Below are positions 1 to 6,816 of a stretch of 44,742 nucleotides of DNA, one piece after another. A program made the position numbers and the translations under genes. This DNA comes from Bacteroidota bacterium. GTDB lineage: Bacteria > Bacteroidota > Bacteroidia > AKYH767-A > JAHEYN01. Under the pieces are notes generated by a model, which saw nothing but the letters and a program-made list of their open reading frames with translations, was not told where the DNA came from and did not search any database. The stretch spans positions 1 to 44,742 of the forward strand of contig CANFOZ010000018.1 in assembly GCA_947448795.1 (NCBI GenBank). The letters are read 5' to 3'. Every line of letters begins with the position of its first letter. Position 1 is the stretch's first letter.

Positions 1-591
1 AAATGCCCATCTGAAAATTTGATTGAATTATTCCAAAGTACGTATACTGATTTCTTACTTGTATATTTTTCCGGCCATGGTCATCAAGATTTAAAAGAAA
101 CGAATATTGCAATAAACGACTCCGAATCAATTTCTATTTCTCAACTAATTTCGTTGATCAATGTACCCAAAGCGCTTATAATTATTGATACTTGCAGAAA
201 ATCCTTAGTTGAAGAATACTCAAGTTTCTCAGGTTCCGAATATTTATCCTTTAAATCAACTTTAAATCAACCAAATTCTAGTGAAAAATACATGCAAATA
301 ATTTCTGAAAGTGCAAATGGTATTTCTATAGCTTATGCTTGCTCTGTTGGAGAAATAAGTAATGATACAGAATTAGGAGGCGATTATACTTATTCATTGC
401 TAAAAACATCTTTGGAATGGTATGAGAGCCAAAATAACGAAAGCGTATTATCTATAAATGGTGCGAATGATTTAGCTCATCAGTATTTGAAATTCAAATC
501 AAATTTTGATCAGAATCCACAAATTGTAATGACAAATGAAAAAGAAGAAAACTTGAATTTCCCATTTGCAATAAAATTAAACAGCCTTTAA
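1..591 (+). CDS. Caspase-like (peptidase C14) domain protein, 5' end missing
   Basis: The reading frame is open from the first base, so the N-terminus lies outside the window; there is no reason to start it at the internal TTG at 19. The caspase-fold dyad is visible: a hydrophobic strand ending in Phe-Ser-Gly-His-Gly-His (His codon at 76-78), then Ile-Ile-Ile-Asp-Thr-Cys-Arg (Cys codon at 193-195). A further segment, Ala-Tyr-Ala-Cys-Ser-Val-Gly-Glu, followed by a Gly-Gly-Asp-Tyr-Thr-Tyr-Ser stretch is typical of the p10-like part of bacterial metacaspase/caspase homologues. No membrane segment is seen in the part present. Such proteases act in bacterial regulated proteolysis or defence, but the partner or effector domain, if any, is upstream and unseen. 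The gene is clearly AT-rich, and its stop codon sits inside the left box of the following attC-like site, as in integron cassettes. Family call is firm; role is unknown. Confidence 0.8.
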   Translation, partial: KCPSENLIELFQSTYTDFLLVYFSGHGHQDLKETNIAINDSESISISQLISLINVPKALIIIDTCRKSLVEEYSSFSGSEYLSFKSTLNQPNSSEKYMQIISESANGISIAYACSVGEISNDTELGGDYTYSLLKTSLEWYESQNNESVLSINGANDLAHQYLKFKSNFDQNPQIVMTNEKEENLNFPFAIKLNSL

Positions 592-663
592 CAGCGTGCA
601 AGCGCCATAGCCCTGCCGCAGGCTCAACACAAGGCAACATCGCCTACACGCAAACCGTTATAG
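583..663 (+). repeat. attC-like palindromic site 1 (cassette end of caspase gene)
   Basis: The left box is AGCCTTTAAC (583-592) and overlaps the stop codon of the caspase gene. The right box is GTTATAG (657-663). Inside them, GCGTG near the left end pairs with CACGC near the right end, giving the nested R''-L''...L'-R' layout of integron attC sites. The site is almost identical to the one at 1124-1201 and has the same length. Confidence 0.72.
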
Positions 664-687
664 GTAATACAAAAACACGATACCAAA

Positions 688-1113
688 TTGGAACAAATTA
701 AACTAAATAAAGAAAATCCTGAAATGGAATTCAAAATGAATTCCAAGGACAGCTATTTATTAATTCATAGTGTTTTCGTAACATCTGAAAAGAACATTGA
801 AAACGAATGGACTAATTTCATTTCAAAGGTTAAACTAACCGCTGAACTGAAATATGTTATTTTCGATGACCCGGAAGGACGATTTATTGATGATAGAAAA
901 AATCAGTTCCCTATACATTTACTGGTTGACCCTTACCAAGTTCAACCGGTTTTTCATTTAAACACATTGATAAAAAATGAAACATTCACTTTGGGAATTA
1001 ATCCTGAGCGAAAGTTTTATCGTACACTTAAATTAGAATTACAAGATGTTGAGAATCTTGATGAAGATTACAGCCTAGAATTGAACATTGAAAAATTTAA
1101 CATAGATGCCTAA
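688..1113 (+). CDS. Hypothetical protein, cassette-borne
   Basis: I do not recognise this family. The frame is open from just after the attC-like right box. It has a TTG at 688 and the first ATG at 724, so the protein is 141 or 129 residues; the ATG start is at least as likely. It is a soluble-looking, charged protein with no signal peptide, membrane segment, cysteine pair or repeat. A Phe-Asp-Asp-Pro-Glu-Gly-Arg-Phe segment lies near residues 58-65 of the longer form. It is alone between attC-like sites 1 and 2, the usual state of an integron cassette gene, and is AT-rich like its left neighbour. No promoter is obvious, so it may depend on transcription from upstream cassettes. Confidence 0.6.
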   Translation: MEQIKLNKENPEMEFKMNSKDSYLLIHSVFVTSEKNIENEWTNFISKVKLTAELKYVIFDDPEGRFIDDRKNQFPIHLLVDPYQVQPVFHLNTLIKNETFTLGINPERKFYRTLKLELQDVENLDEDYSLELNIEKFNIDA

Positions 1114-1123
1114 ATGTACATAC

Positions 1124-1201
1124 CGCTAACAGCGTGTAAGCAATATTGCCTTGCCGCAGGCGCAACACAAGGCAACATCGCCTACACGCAAACCGTTAGC
1201 G
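1124..1201 (+). repeat. attC-like palindromic site 2
   Basis: The left box CGCTAAC (1124-1130) is the exact reverse complement of the right box GTTAGCG (1195-1201). GCGTG and CACGC form the inner pair. It matches site 1 over nearly its whole length (shared blocks include CAACACAAGGCAACATCGCC), as expected of neighbouring attC sites in one array. Confidence 0.75.
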
Positions 1202-1432
1202 GCCAAAAGGAGCGTCGCGGCTAACAAGACCATACGGGCGAATAGACGCAGCGGGGCGATTTGATGCTCCGCTTTTTTACCGGTTAGGGATCAAAAATCA
1301 CGAAAAACGTACCCGAACGATTTCCAAAAAACTTAGCTGTTCCTCGTTACAATTCGCGGCCTGATTCGCGGATCAAATCGCAGACAAGCTTGTCGTTAAG
1401 TTCGCGGCGACTCCTTCGCGGATTCCATTCGG
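1202..1432 (+). other. Cassette interval with no convincing gene
   Basis: About 230 bases lie between attC-like sites 2 and 3. I see no convincing reading frame on either strand; the minus-strand frame at 1347-1595 runs through the palindrome and resembles nothing. The hexamer TCGCGG occurs five times, and GGAGCG (about 1210) can pair with CGCTCC-like bases near 1268-1274 ahead of a T run, so a structured or terminator-like RNA is possible. The composition is more GC-rich than the flanking cassette genes. Confidence 0.4.
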
Positions 1433-1576
1433 CCCCTAACAGCGCCTTGGCTCCACCCCGAATGCTCGGGAAAGGCTTCTGCTGTTTGAAAATCAGGCTA
1501 TTTGTTTTAGATTTGTTGCAAAATATAAGAAACGCCACTCCCACCCCACCTTCGCCAAGCTGCAAACCGTTATGGG
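1433..1576 (+). repeat. attC-like palindromic site 3
   Basis: The left box CCCCTAAC (1433-1440) pairs with GTTATGGG (1569-1576) with one mismatch. GCCTTGGC just inside pairs with GCCAAGC on the right. It is longer than sites 1 and 2. It shares segments with the site at 11119-11285: TAACAGCGCCTTG, CTGCTGTTTGAAA, TTAGATTTGTTGCAA and AAGAAACGCC, in the same order. Confidence 0.68.
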
Positions 1577-1613
1577 CTATGCTATAAACACTCATTGTAT
1601 TAAAAATAAATTT

Positions 1614-1621
1614 TATACTTG
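1614..1621 (+). promoter_or_regulatory. Possible Bacteroidota -7 promoter box for the cyclase gene
   Basis: TATACTTG is one base off the TAnnTTTG consensus and lies only 7 bases before the ATG at 1629, with a TTG about 17 bases upstream. If it is used, the mRNA would be nearly leaderless. This is sequence resemblance only. Confidence 0.3.
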
Positions 1622-1628
1622 CACCTTA

Positions 1629-4600
1629 ATGAACAAGCCGCTCATAACATTTCTTTCCTTGCTCATTCTATACTCCTGCGGCACTAAACATGAAAATAGC
1701 ACTGAGGACCATGCTAAACAAAGGGACACCCTAATACTATCCAATTTTACATATATTGAAGACCTTCCGGATAGTTTAAAGCCAAAGACTACTATTTTAG
1801 AAGGCAGGATAAAACCACTGACAGTAAATGTTCCGACGCACAGCGGAGGTTCCTATTCGATTTTTGATGCGAATGGGAAACTCACAAAAACAATAAAAAC
1901 GGAGCCGTCGCTTACAAAACAGCTTCCAATAATCACTGATAACAAAGGTAAAGCCATCAAAGACTCTGCAGGTAATTCATTTATTCAGGGTAATGGTGGT
2001 CGATCAAACTTTAAAAACTACACGTCTGAAAATGGCCTGGCAATGGACGGAATCGCCTGTTCGATGATAGATAGGGCTGGTAACCTTTGGTTTGGAACCT
2101 GGGGTGCGGGAGTAAGCCGCTTTGATGGAAAAACATTTACCACTTTTTCTGTTGCCCACGGGCTGCCACAAGGTGTTGTGAGGACCATGGTGGAGGATCA
2201 TAAAGGAAATATCTGGTTTGGCACACAAGGGGGCGGTGTCAGTTGCTTTGACGGCAGGTCGTTTACAAATTATACTACCAGAGACGGCCTGGCAAATGAC
2301 ATTGTTGTTGGTTCGAATGTGGATCGATACGGTACTGTTTGGTTTGGTACATTTGGGGGGCTTTGCCGTTTCGATACTACGGCATCCGCTAAGCACAGCA
2401 AAAAATTATTTTCTACCATCACAAAAGCTGACGGTACTACAGTTGGTCAAGTCTCGACAATTTGCTGCGACAAGGCAGGGAATATCTGGTTTGGCTCATC
2501 AAATGGCCTTAGCCGTTTCACCCCGAACGTCGACGCGTCAGCCGCGGGCAGCTCAATTAGTACTTTCACAACCTCAGACGGACTTGTACATTCGGGGGTA
2601 TCAACCATCGTTGAAGATCTCTTTGGAAATATCTGGATCGGAACCGCGCAAGGGTTAAGCCGCTACAATGCTAATCCATTGGCAGGCAGGGGAAATTCGT
2701 TTACTAATTTTACGATAGCACATGGGCTTCCGGATAATACCATCATCAGTTTGGCCGCAGACAGCTTTGGCAACGTTTGGGTTGGCACTGAAATGGGTAT
2801 GGCTTTGTATCGTTCTTCAGCACCCAATTCTACCAGTTCACAATGCTTCACTTCTTTTCGGGAATCTTCCGGTTTCATAGACCATGATGTCCGGAGTATT
2901 GTACCCGACAGAGCAGGCAATATTTGGTTGGGCACACCTGATTGCGGCGTCTATTGTTATTACGGGGACGCTTTTGTAAATTTTACTGCCAAAGAGGGGC
3001 TTACCGGTAATACAGTCAGAGACATACGAGAAGACAATACCGGGGGACTCTGGTTAGGAAACTGGACAGGAGGGGCGCTCCGATTCGATGGCAGATCTTT
3101 TACTACTTTCTCCGCAGCGCAAGGCAGTGAGCATTACGTTTACAGCATTGCCAATGACAGGAATGGCAATATTTGGTTTGGCCATTTAGATGAAACCGTG
3201 CGACGTTTTTCCCCATCGGTATCACCACATTCGGGTGCAGGTAGTTTTACGTTGTTTACACCCAAACAGGGCTTTTTATCAGCAAGCGCTCGAAGCGCGT
3301 GCGCAGATAGTTCAGGAAATATGTGGTTTGGAACGTATGGCAGTGGGGTGTATCGTTTCGATGGTAAATCAACTACTGTTTTCACCAAATCGCAAGGCCT
3401 GGCCGACGATTTTATTCTCGCAATGACTTGCGATAAAACCGGAAATTTGTGGATAGGAACAGCGCAAGGTGTCAGCCGTTTTGATGGAACGTCGTTTATC
3501 AGTTTTTCAATTGGCAGCGACACCTTAAAAAAAGCTGTATATTTTGTAGCTGAAGACAGAGCGGGCAATCTATGGTTCTGCACAGATGCTGGCTTGAGCG
3601 TAATGTCTGGTGCAGACCGTAGAAACATAGATAACAAAGTGCAAGTTTTAGAAAAGGCGTATAAAACAAAAAAAGCGCTATCATCCATCACTGCTGTTGT
3701 TAAAACGTATTCTGCTGCGGATGGTTTGCCGTATGATGGAGTAAGCAAGATATTACAAATGCCCGATGGGATTATGGTCGGCGCGACAGCTTTGGGAATA
3801 GTGACTTTTTCTGTCTCTAAAGACCTCAGCAACCTTTCAAACATAACGCATTACAATACACAATGCGGATATCCAGTTAAAGACGTCAACTGTATGTTTT
3901 TGGATAGCAAAGGGATCTTGTGGATTGGCACCAACAGCAAGACGACAGGCCTGGTTCGGTTCGACCCTTCAGCCTTACATACTAATAAAAGCCTGCCAAC
4001 GGTTGTAATAAAAGAGATTCAGATAAACGAGGAAAAGATTTGTTGGAACGACTTAGCAAATGCGGGAAGGAGCGATGCGGGAGCAAAGGCAGACAGTAAT
4101 GTAATTTCTGCACATATTACAGAGGAAGTTTCGCTATTTGGGAGGGAATTGAATGCAGTGCAGCGAGATAGTATGAGGCTTAAATTCGGGGATATAAAAT
4201 TTAATGGCATCGGGCGGTTTTATGCCGTGCCTGAGCACTTGGAATTACCATACCGGCTAAATAAAATTACGATTGATTTCAATACTATTGAACCCAGCCA
4301 TCCAGATCAGGTGTCGTACTCGTATATGCTCGAAGGCTACGACAAAGATTGGAGTCATGAACAAAAAAAGTCGAGTGTAACATTTGGAAATATAAGCGAA
4401 GGCGACTACACGTTTTTAGTAAAAGCGAAAAGGGCTAACGGTTTATGGTCTAGACCAATGCTTTATTCATTTAGAATATTGCCTCCTTGGTACCGCACCT
4501 GGTGGGCTTATCTGATTTATGTACTCATGTTTCTATTGGCCTTGCGTATGTTCATCAAATGGAGGGAGCGGAAATTGATTGCGGAAAAGCAGAAACTAGA

Positions 4601-5303
4601 AAGAACCGTCGAACAGAGAACAGCTGATGTGGTGGCAGAAAAGAAAGAAGTTGAGAAACAAAAAAAACGCAGCGATGATTTGCTTCTAAACATTCTACCT
4701 GAAGAAGTGGCCGAAGAGCTCAAAGCAAAAGGAAGTGCTGATGCAAAGCTTATTGACCATGTAACGATTTTATTCACCGACTTCAAAGGCTTCACTCAGC
4801 TCTCCGAAAAATTATCAGCAAAAGAACTCGTGGGGGAAATAAATTCCTGCTTCTCTGCCTTCGACCGCATTATGGAAAAGTACGGCGTGGAAAAAATAAA
4901 AACCATTGGCGATGCGTATATGGCAGCAGGTGGTTTACCCACACCGAATAATACACATGCGATAGACGTAGTTAAAGCCGCATTAGAAATACAAGATTTT
5001 ATGACCCGCCACAAAGTCGAAAAAGAAGCAGCTGGAAAACTATTCTTCGAGATACGAATTGGGGTGCACACAGGTCCGGTAGTAGCAGGTATCGTTGGCA
5101 TCAGAAAATTTGCGTACGACATTTGGGGAGATAGCGTGAATACGGCAAGTAGAATGGAGAGCAGCGGTGAGGTGGGGAAAGTAAATATAAGTGGTACAAC
5201 CTATGAAGAAGTTAAAGGTCAATTCAAATGCATGCACCGAGGAAAAATCAACGCAAAAGGAAAAGGTGAAATTGATATGTATTTTGTAGAAAGTAGAATT
5301 TGA
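1629..5303 (+). CDS. Lipoprotein sensor with 14-blade propeller, Y_Y_Y domain and class III adenylate cyclase
   Basis: I start at the ATG at 1629 because it gives a lipoprotein signal (Met-Asn-Lys, hydrophobic run, Leu-Tyr-Ser-Cys) and excludes 19 in-frame residues encoded inside the attC-like site. The product is 1224 residues. Residues about 130-790 contain about 14 regulator-propeller repeats (Gly-Asn-Ile/Leu-Trp-Phe-Gly-Thr), enough for two seven-blade propellers. A Y_Y_Y domain follows (about 880-950), then one membrane helix (about 957-978) and a short charged coiled coil. The C-terminus is a class III nucleotide cyclase: metal Asp1051 and Asp1095, substrate-selecting Lys1091 and Asp1164 (the ATP type), and transition-state Asn1171 and Arg1175. 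All key residues are present, so an active adenylate cyclase is predicted. The layout is that of hybrid two-component sensors, with a cyclase in place of the histidine kinase. A Crp/Fnr-like gene lies next downstream, across an attC-like site. Confidence 0.9.
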   Translation: MNKPLITFLSLLILYSCGTKHENSTEDHAKQRDTLILSNFTYIEDLPDSLKPKTTILEGRIKPLTVNVPTHSGGSYSIFDANGKLTKTIKTEPSLTKQLPIITDNKGKAIKDSAGNSFIQGNGGRSNFKNYTSENGLAMDGIACSMIDRAGNLWFGTWGAGVSRFDGKTFTTFSVAHGLPQGVVRTMVEDHKGNIWFGTQGGGVSCFDGRSFTNYTTRDGLANDIVVGSNVDRYGTVWFGTFGGLCRFDTTASAKHSKKLFSTITKADGTTVGQVSTICCDKAGNIWFGSSNGLSRFTPNVDASAAGSSISTFTTSDGLVHSGVSTIVEDLFGNIWIGTAQGLSRYNANPLAGRGNSFTNFTIAHGLPDNTIISLAADSFGNVWVGTEMGMALYRSSAPNSTSSQCFTSFRESSGFIDHDVRSIVPDRAGNIWLGTPDCGVYCYYGDAFVNFTAKEGLTGNTVRDIREDNTGGLWLGNWTGGALRFDGRSFTTFSAAQGSEHYVYSIANDRNGNIWFGHLDETVRRFSPSVSPHSGAGSFTLFTPKQGFLSASARSACADSSGNMWFGTYGSGVYRFDGKSTTVFTKSQGLADDFILAMTCDKTGNLWIGTAQGVSRFDGTSFISFSIGSDTLKKAVYFVAEDRAGNLWFCTDAGLSVMSGADRRNIDNKVQVLEKAYKTKKALSSITAVVKTYSAADGLPYDGVSKILQMPDGIMVGATALGIVTFSVSKDLSNLSNITHYNTQCGYPVKDVNCMFLDSKGILWIGTNSKTTGLVRFDPSALHTNKSLPTVVIKEIQINEEKICWNDLANAGRSDAGAKADSNVISAHITEEVSLFGRELNAVQRDSMRLKFGDIKFNGIGRFYAVPEHLELPYRLNKITIDFNTIEPSHPDQVSYSYMLEGYDKDWSHEQKKSSVTFGNISEGDYTFLVKAKRANGLWSRPMLYSFRILPPWYRTWWAYLIYVLMFLLALRMFIKWRERKLIAEKQKLERTVEQRTADVVAEKKEVEKQKKRSDDLLLNILPEEVAEELKAKGSADAKLIDHVTILFTDFKGFTQLSEKLSAKELVGEINSCFSAFDRIMEKYGVEKIKTIGDAYMAAGGLPTPNNTHAIDVVKAALEIQDFMTRHKVEKEAAGKLFFEIRIGVHTGPVVAGIVGIRKFAYDIWGDSVNTASRMESSGEVGKVNISGTTYEEVKGQFKCMHRGKINAKGKGEIDMYFVESRI

Positions 5304-5314
5304 AAAGAACACAT

Positions 5315-5447
5315 CCGATAACAGCACCTGCAGGTAATTGGCGGTTCAGTGGTTAAATGAACATTCTACCTCGCATCAACATTTGTGGTGGCTTGACAAT
5401 TTTGTGCTCCGAAATCGCCAACTTCTTAAACCCGCAAAACGTTGGTG
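5315..5447 (+). repeat. attC-like palindromic site 4
   Basis: The left box CCGATAAC (5315-5322) lies 12 bases after the cyclase stop. The inner arms TTGGCG (5338-5343) and CGCCAA (5416-5421) pair exactly. The right box is GTTGGTG (5441-5447). The left box does not match this site's own right box; it matches the 5' end of the cyclase cassette (1569-1578) at 8 of 10 bases. Confidence 0.65.
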
Positions 5448-5478
5448 GCAATTTTAACAAAAACGACGATTAAAATAA

Positions 5479-6054
5479 ATGTTCGAAAAAAAATCAATAG
5501 TTGACTACTTAAAACAATATAATTTATTTAAAGACAGCGAAATAAATGAATTTATAAGTTTAGCCACTATTTCTACCATAAAAAAAGGAGATTTTTTCAT
5601 TAAACAAGATGAAATCTGTACCACACTTTCCTTTGTGAATTTTGGCATTTTCCGTTCGTTCTATTATTCTAATAATGACGAAGAAATAACCTATTGTTTT
5701 ACCTTTCCCAATACGTTATTAGTGGCTTATTCTTCATTTATTACACAAAATAAATCAGAAGAAAATTTACAAGCTTTAACCGATTCTGAAATTATTTCAA
5801 TTTCAAAAAACACATTAGAAAACCTTGCGAAATCAAACAATAAATGGTTGAATTTTTTAATAATAATTGCTGAAAAAGAATATGTTGAACTCGAAAAATG
5901 GATATTTAATCATCAAAAATCCAACGCCCAAAAACGATATGTAGATTTGATACACAGCAATCCACAATTTGTACAACAAATTCCACTTCACTACATAGCT
6001 TCCTATCTTGGAATTACTCAAAGACATTTAAGTAGAATAAGAGCATCAATTTAA
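5479..6054 (+). CDS. Crp/Fnr-family transcriptional regulator
   Basis: This is a 191-residue protein with an N-terminal cyclic-nucleotide-binding-type beta-roll (about residues 25-120, with Lys-Lys-Gly-Asp-Phe-Phe-Ile and later Phe-Gly-Ile-Phe-Arg). A short C-terminal helix-turn-helix ends in Ile-Ala-Ser-Tyr-Leu-Gly-Ile-Thr-Gln-Arg-His-Leu-Ser-Arg-Ile-Arg, the usual ending of the short Bacteroidota Crp-like proteins. The phosphate-binding arginine and glutamate of true cAMP receptors are not obvious, so ligand binding cannot be claimed. It is the first gene of an AT-rich four-gene block between attC-like sites 4 and 5 and starts 32 bases after the right box of site 4. A promoter and a small palindrome lie between it and the next gene, which suggests that it controls the SDR gene. 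Confidence 0.85.
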   Translation: MFEKKSIVDYLKQYNLFKDSEINEFISLATISTIKKGDFFIKQDEICTTLSFVNFGIFRSFYYSNNDEEITYCFTFPNTLLVAYSSFITQNKSEENLQALTDSEIISISKNTLENLAKSNNKWLNFLIIIAEKEYVELEKWIFNHQKSNAQKRYVDLIHSNPQFVQQIPLHYIASYLGITQRHLSRIRASI

Positions 6055-6060
6055 TTATTA

Positions 6061-6103
6061 GACAAATGTCCTACGTGAATAGTATGGCAGGAGTGTAATT
6101 TTG
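6061..6103 (+). promoter_or_regulatory. Promoter with candidate operator before the SDR gene
   Basis: GACAAATGTC (6061-6070) is a GACA-NN-TGTC palindrome immediately after the regulator gene. TAATTTTG (6096-6103) fits the Bacteroidota -7 consensus TAnnTTTG exactly, 27 bases before the ATG at 6131. TCCT (6069-6072) and AGGA (6089-6092) form a second, wider dyad. The palindrome sits in a position where the Crp/Fnr-like protein could act; that link is inference. Confidence 0.5.
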
Positions 6104-6130
6104 CACTTCAATTTTAAAATAATTAAATAG

Positions 6131-6739
6131 ATGAAAACAGTAATTTTAATAGGTGCTAATGGGAAAATGGGAAAAGCAGCACTGACAGGTTTAGGAAAAC
6201 ACAAAGTGATTACAGCTGGTCGTTCAAATGACGGTTACGACTACCAAGTTGACATTACTAGTGAAGAATCTTTGAGAAAATTGCTCAAAGAGGTTGGTCA
6301 CTTTGATGCGGTTGTGAATACTGTTGGCGTATGTGAATATGCGACCTTCGAGGAAATGACTGAAGCGCAATGGATGACTACAGTAATGAGTAAAATGATG
6401 GGGCAAATCAATATTGTTAGAATTGGTCAGGAATACATTGCGGATAAAGGTTCTTTTACGCTTATTACAGGTATTCTAAACTTAAAACCTATTCCTTTTG
6501 CCATTGCAGATGCAACTACGAGCGGGGCCATTTATACCTTTGTAAAATGTGTAGCCTTCGAAATGCCAAGAGGTATTTGTGTAAATTCAGTAAATCCAAC
6601 AGTTTTAGCGGAGGCTTGGGATGTTTACGGCGATATGATGCCAGGATTTCAACCTGTACCAAGTGCATTGGTTGGTAAAGCGTTTGAGCGCTCGGTTGAT
6701 GGATTTATTACTGGTCAAGTGATACTTGTTGATGCATAA
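6131..6739 (+). CDS. Short-chain dehydrogenase/reductase, atypical active site
   Basis: This 202-residue protein has an N-terminal Rossmann strand with the glycine motif Gly-Ala-Asn-Gly-Lys-Met-Gly (residues 8-14). It also has an Asn-Thr-Val-Gly segment equivalent to the SDR Asn-Asn-Ala-Gly, and a late Pro-Arg-Gly-Ile-Cys-Val-Asn-Ser-Val-Asn-Pro segment equivalent to the Ile-Arg-Val-Asn-x-Val-x-Pro region. It is shorter than classical SDRs (about 250). The usual catalytic Tyr-x-x-x-Lys is not evident at the expected place, where Ala-Asp-Ala-Thr-Thr-Ser-Gly is read, so catalysis may be altered or the protein may be an atypical SDR. It follows the Crp/Fnr-like gene, with its own promoter between, and is followed by a strong inverted repeat. 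Confidence 0.8.
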   Translation: MKTVILIGANGKMGKAALTGLGKHKVITAGRSNDGYDYQVDITSEESLRKLLKEVGHFDAVVNTVGVCEYATFEEMTEAQWMTTVMSKMMGQINIVRIGQEYIADKGSFTLITGILNLKPIPFAIADATTSGAIYTFVKCVAFEMPRGICVNSVNPTVLAEAWDVYGDMMPGFQPVPSALVGKAFERSVDGFITGQVILVDA

Positions 6740-6751
6740 TTAACAAAAATT

Positions 6752-6799
6752 ACAGCATATAGTCTTTTCAAAAAAGAAATTGACTATATGCTGTTTATT
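6752..6799 (+). terminator. 13-bp perfect inverted repeat, probable terminator
   Basis: ACAGCATATAGTC (6752-6764) and GACTATATGCTGT (6782-6794) are exact reverse complements around a 17-base loop, followed by TTTATT. It lies between the SDR and PhzF genes. The T run is short, so it could also be a protein-binding site or an attenuator. Confidence 0.55.
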
Positions 6800-6816
6800 A
6801 TAAATTAAAAAGAAAA

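Noticed and set aside
1347-1595. Minus-strand frame of 82 codons around attC-like site 3
   Set aside because: It overlaps the palindrome and shows no protein family pattern.
3140-3844. Minus-strand frame of 234 codons inside the sensor-cyclase gene
   Set aside because: It is entirely antisense to the propeller repeats, whose frame is clearly coding.
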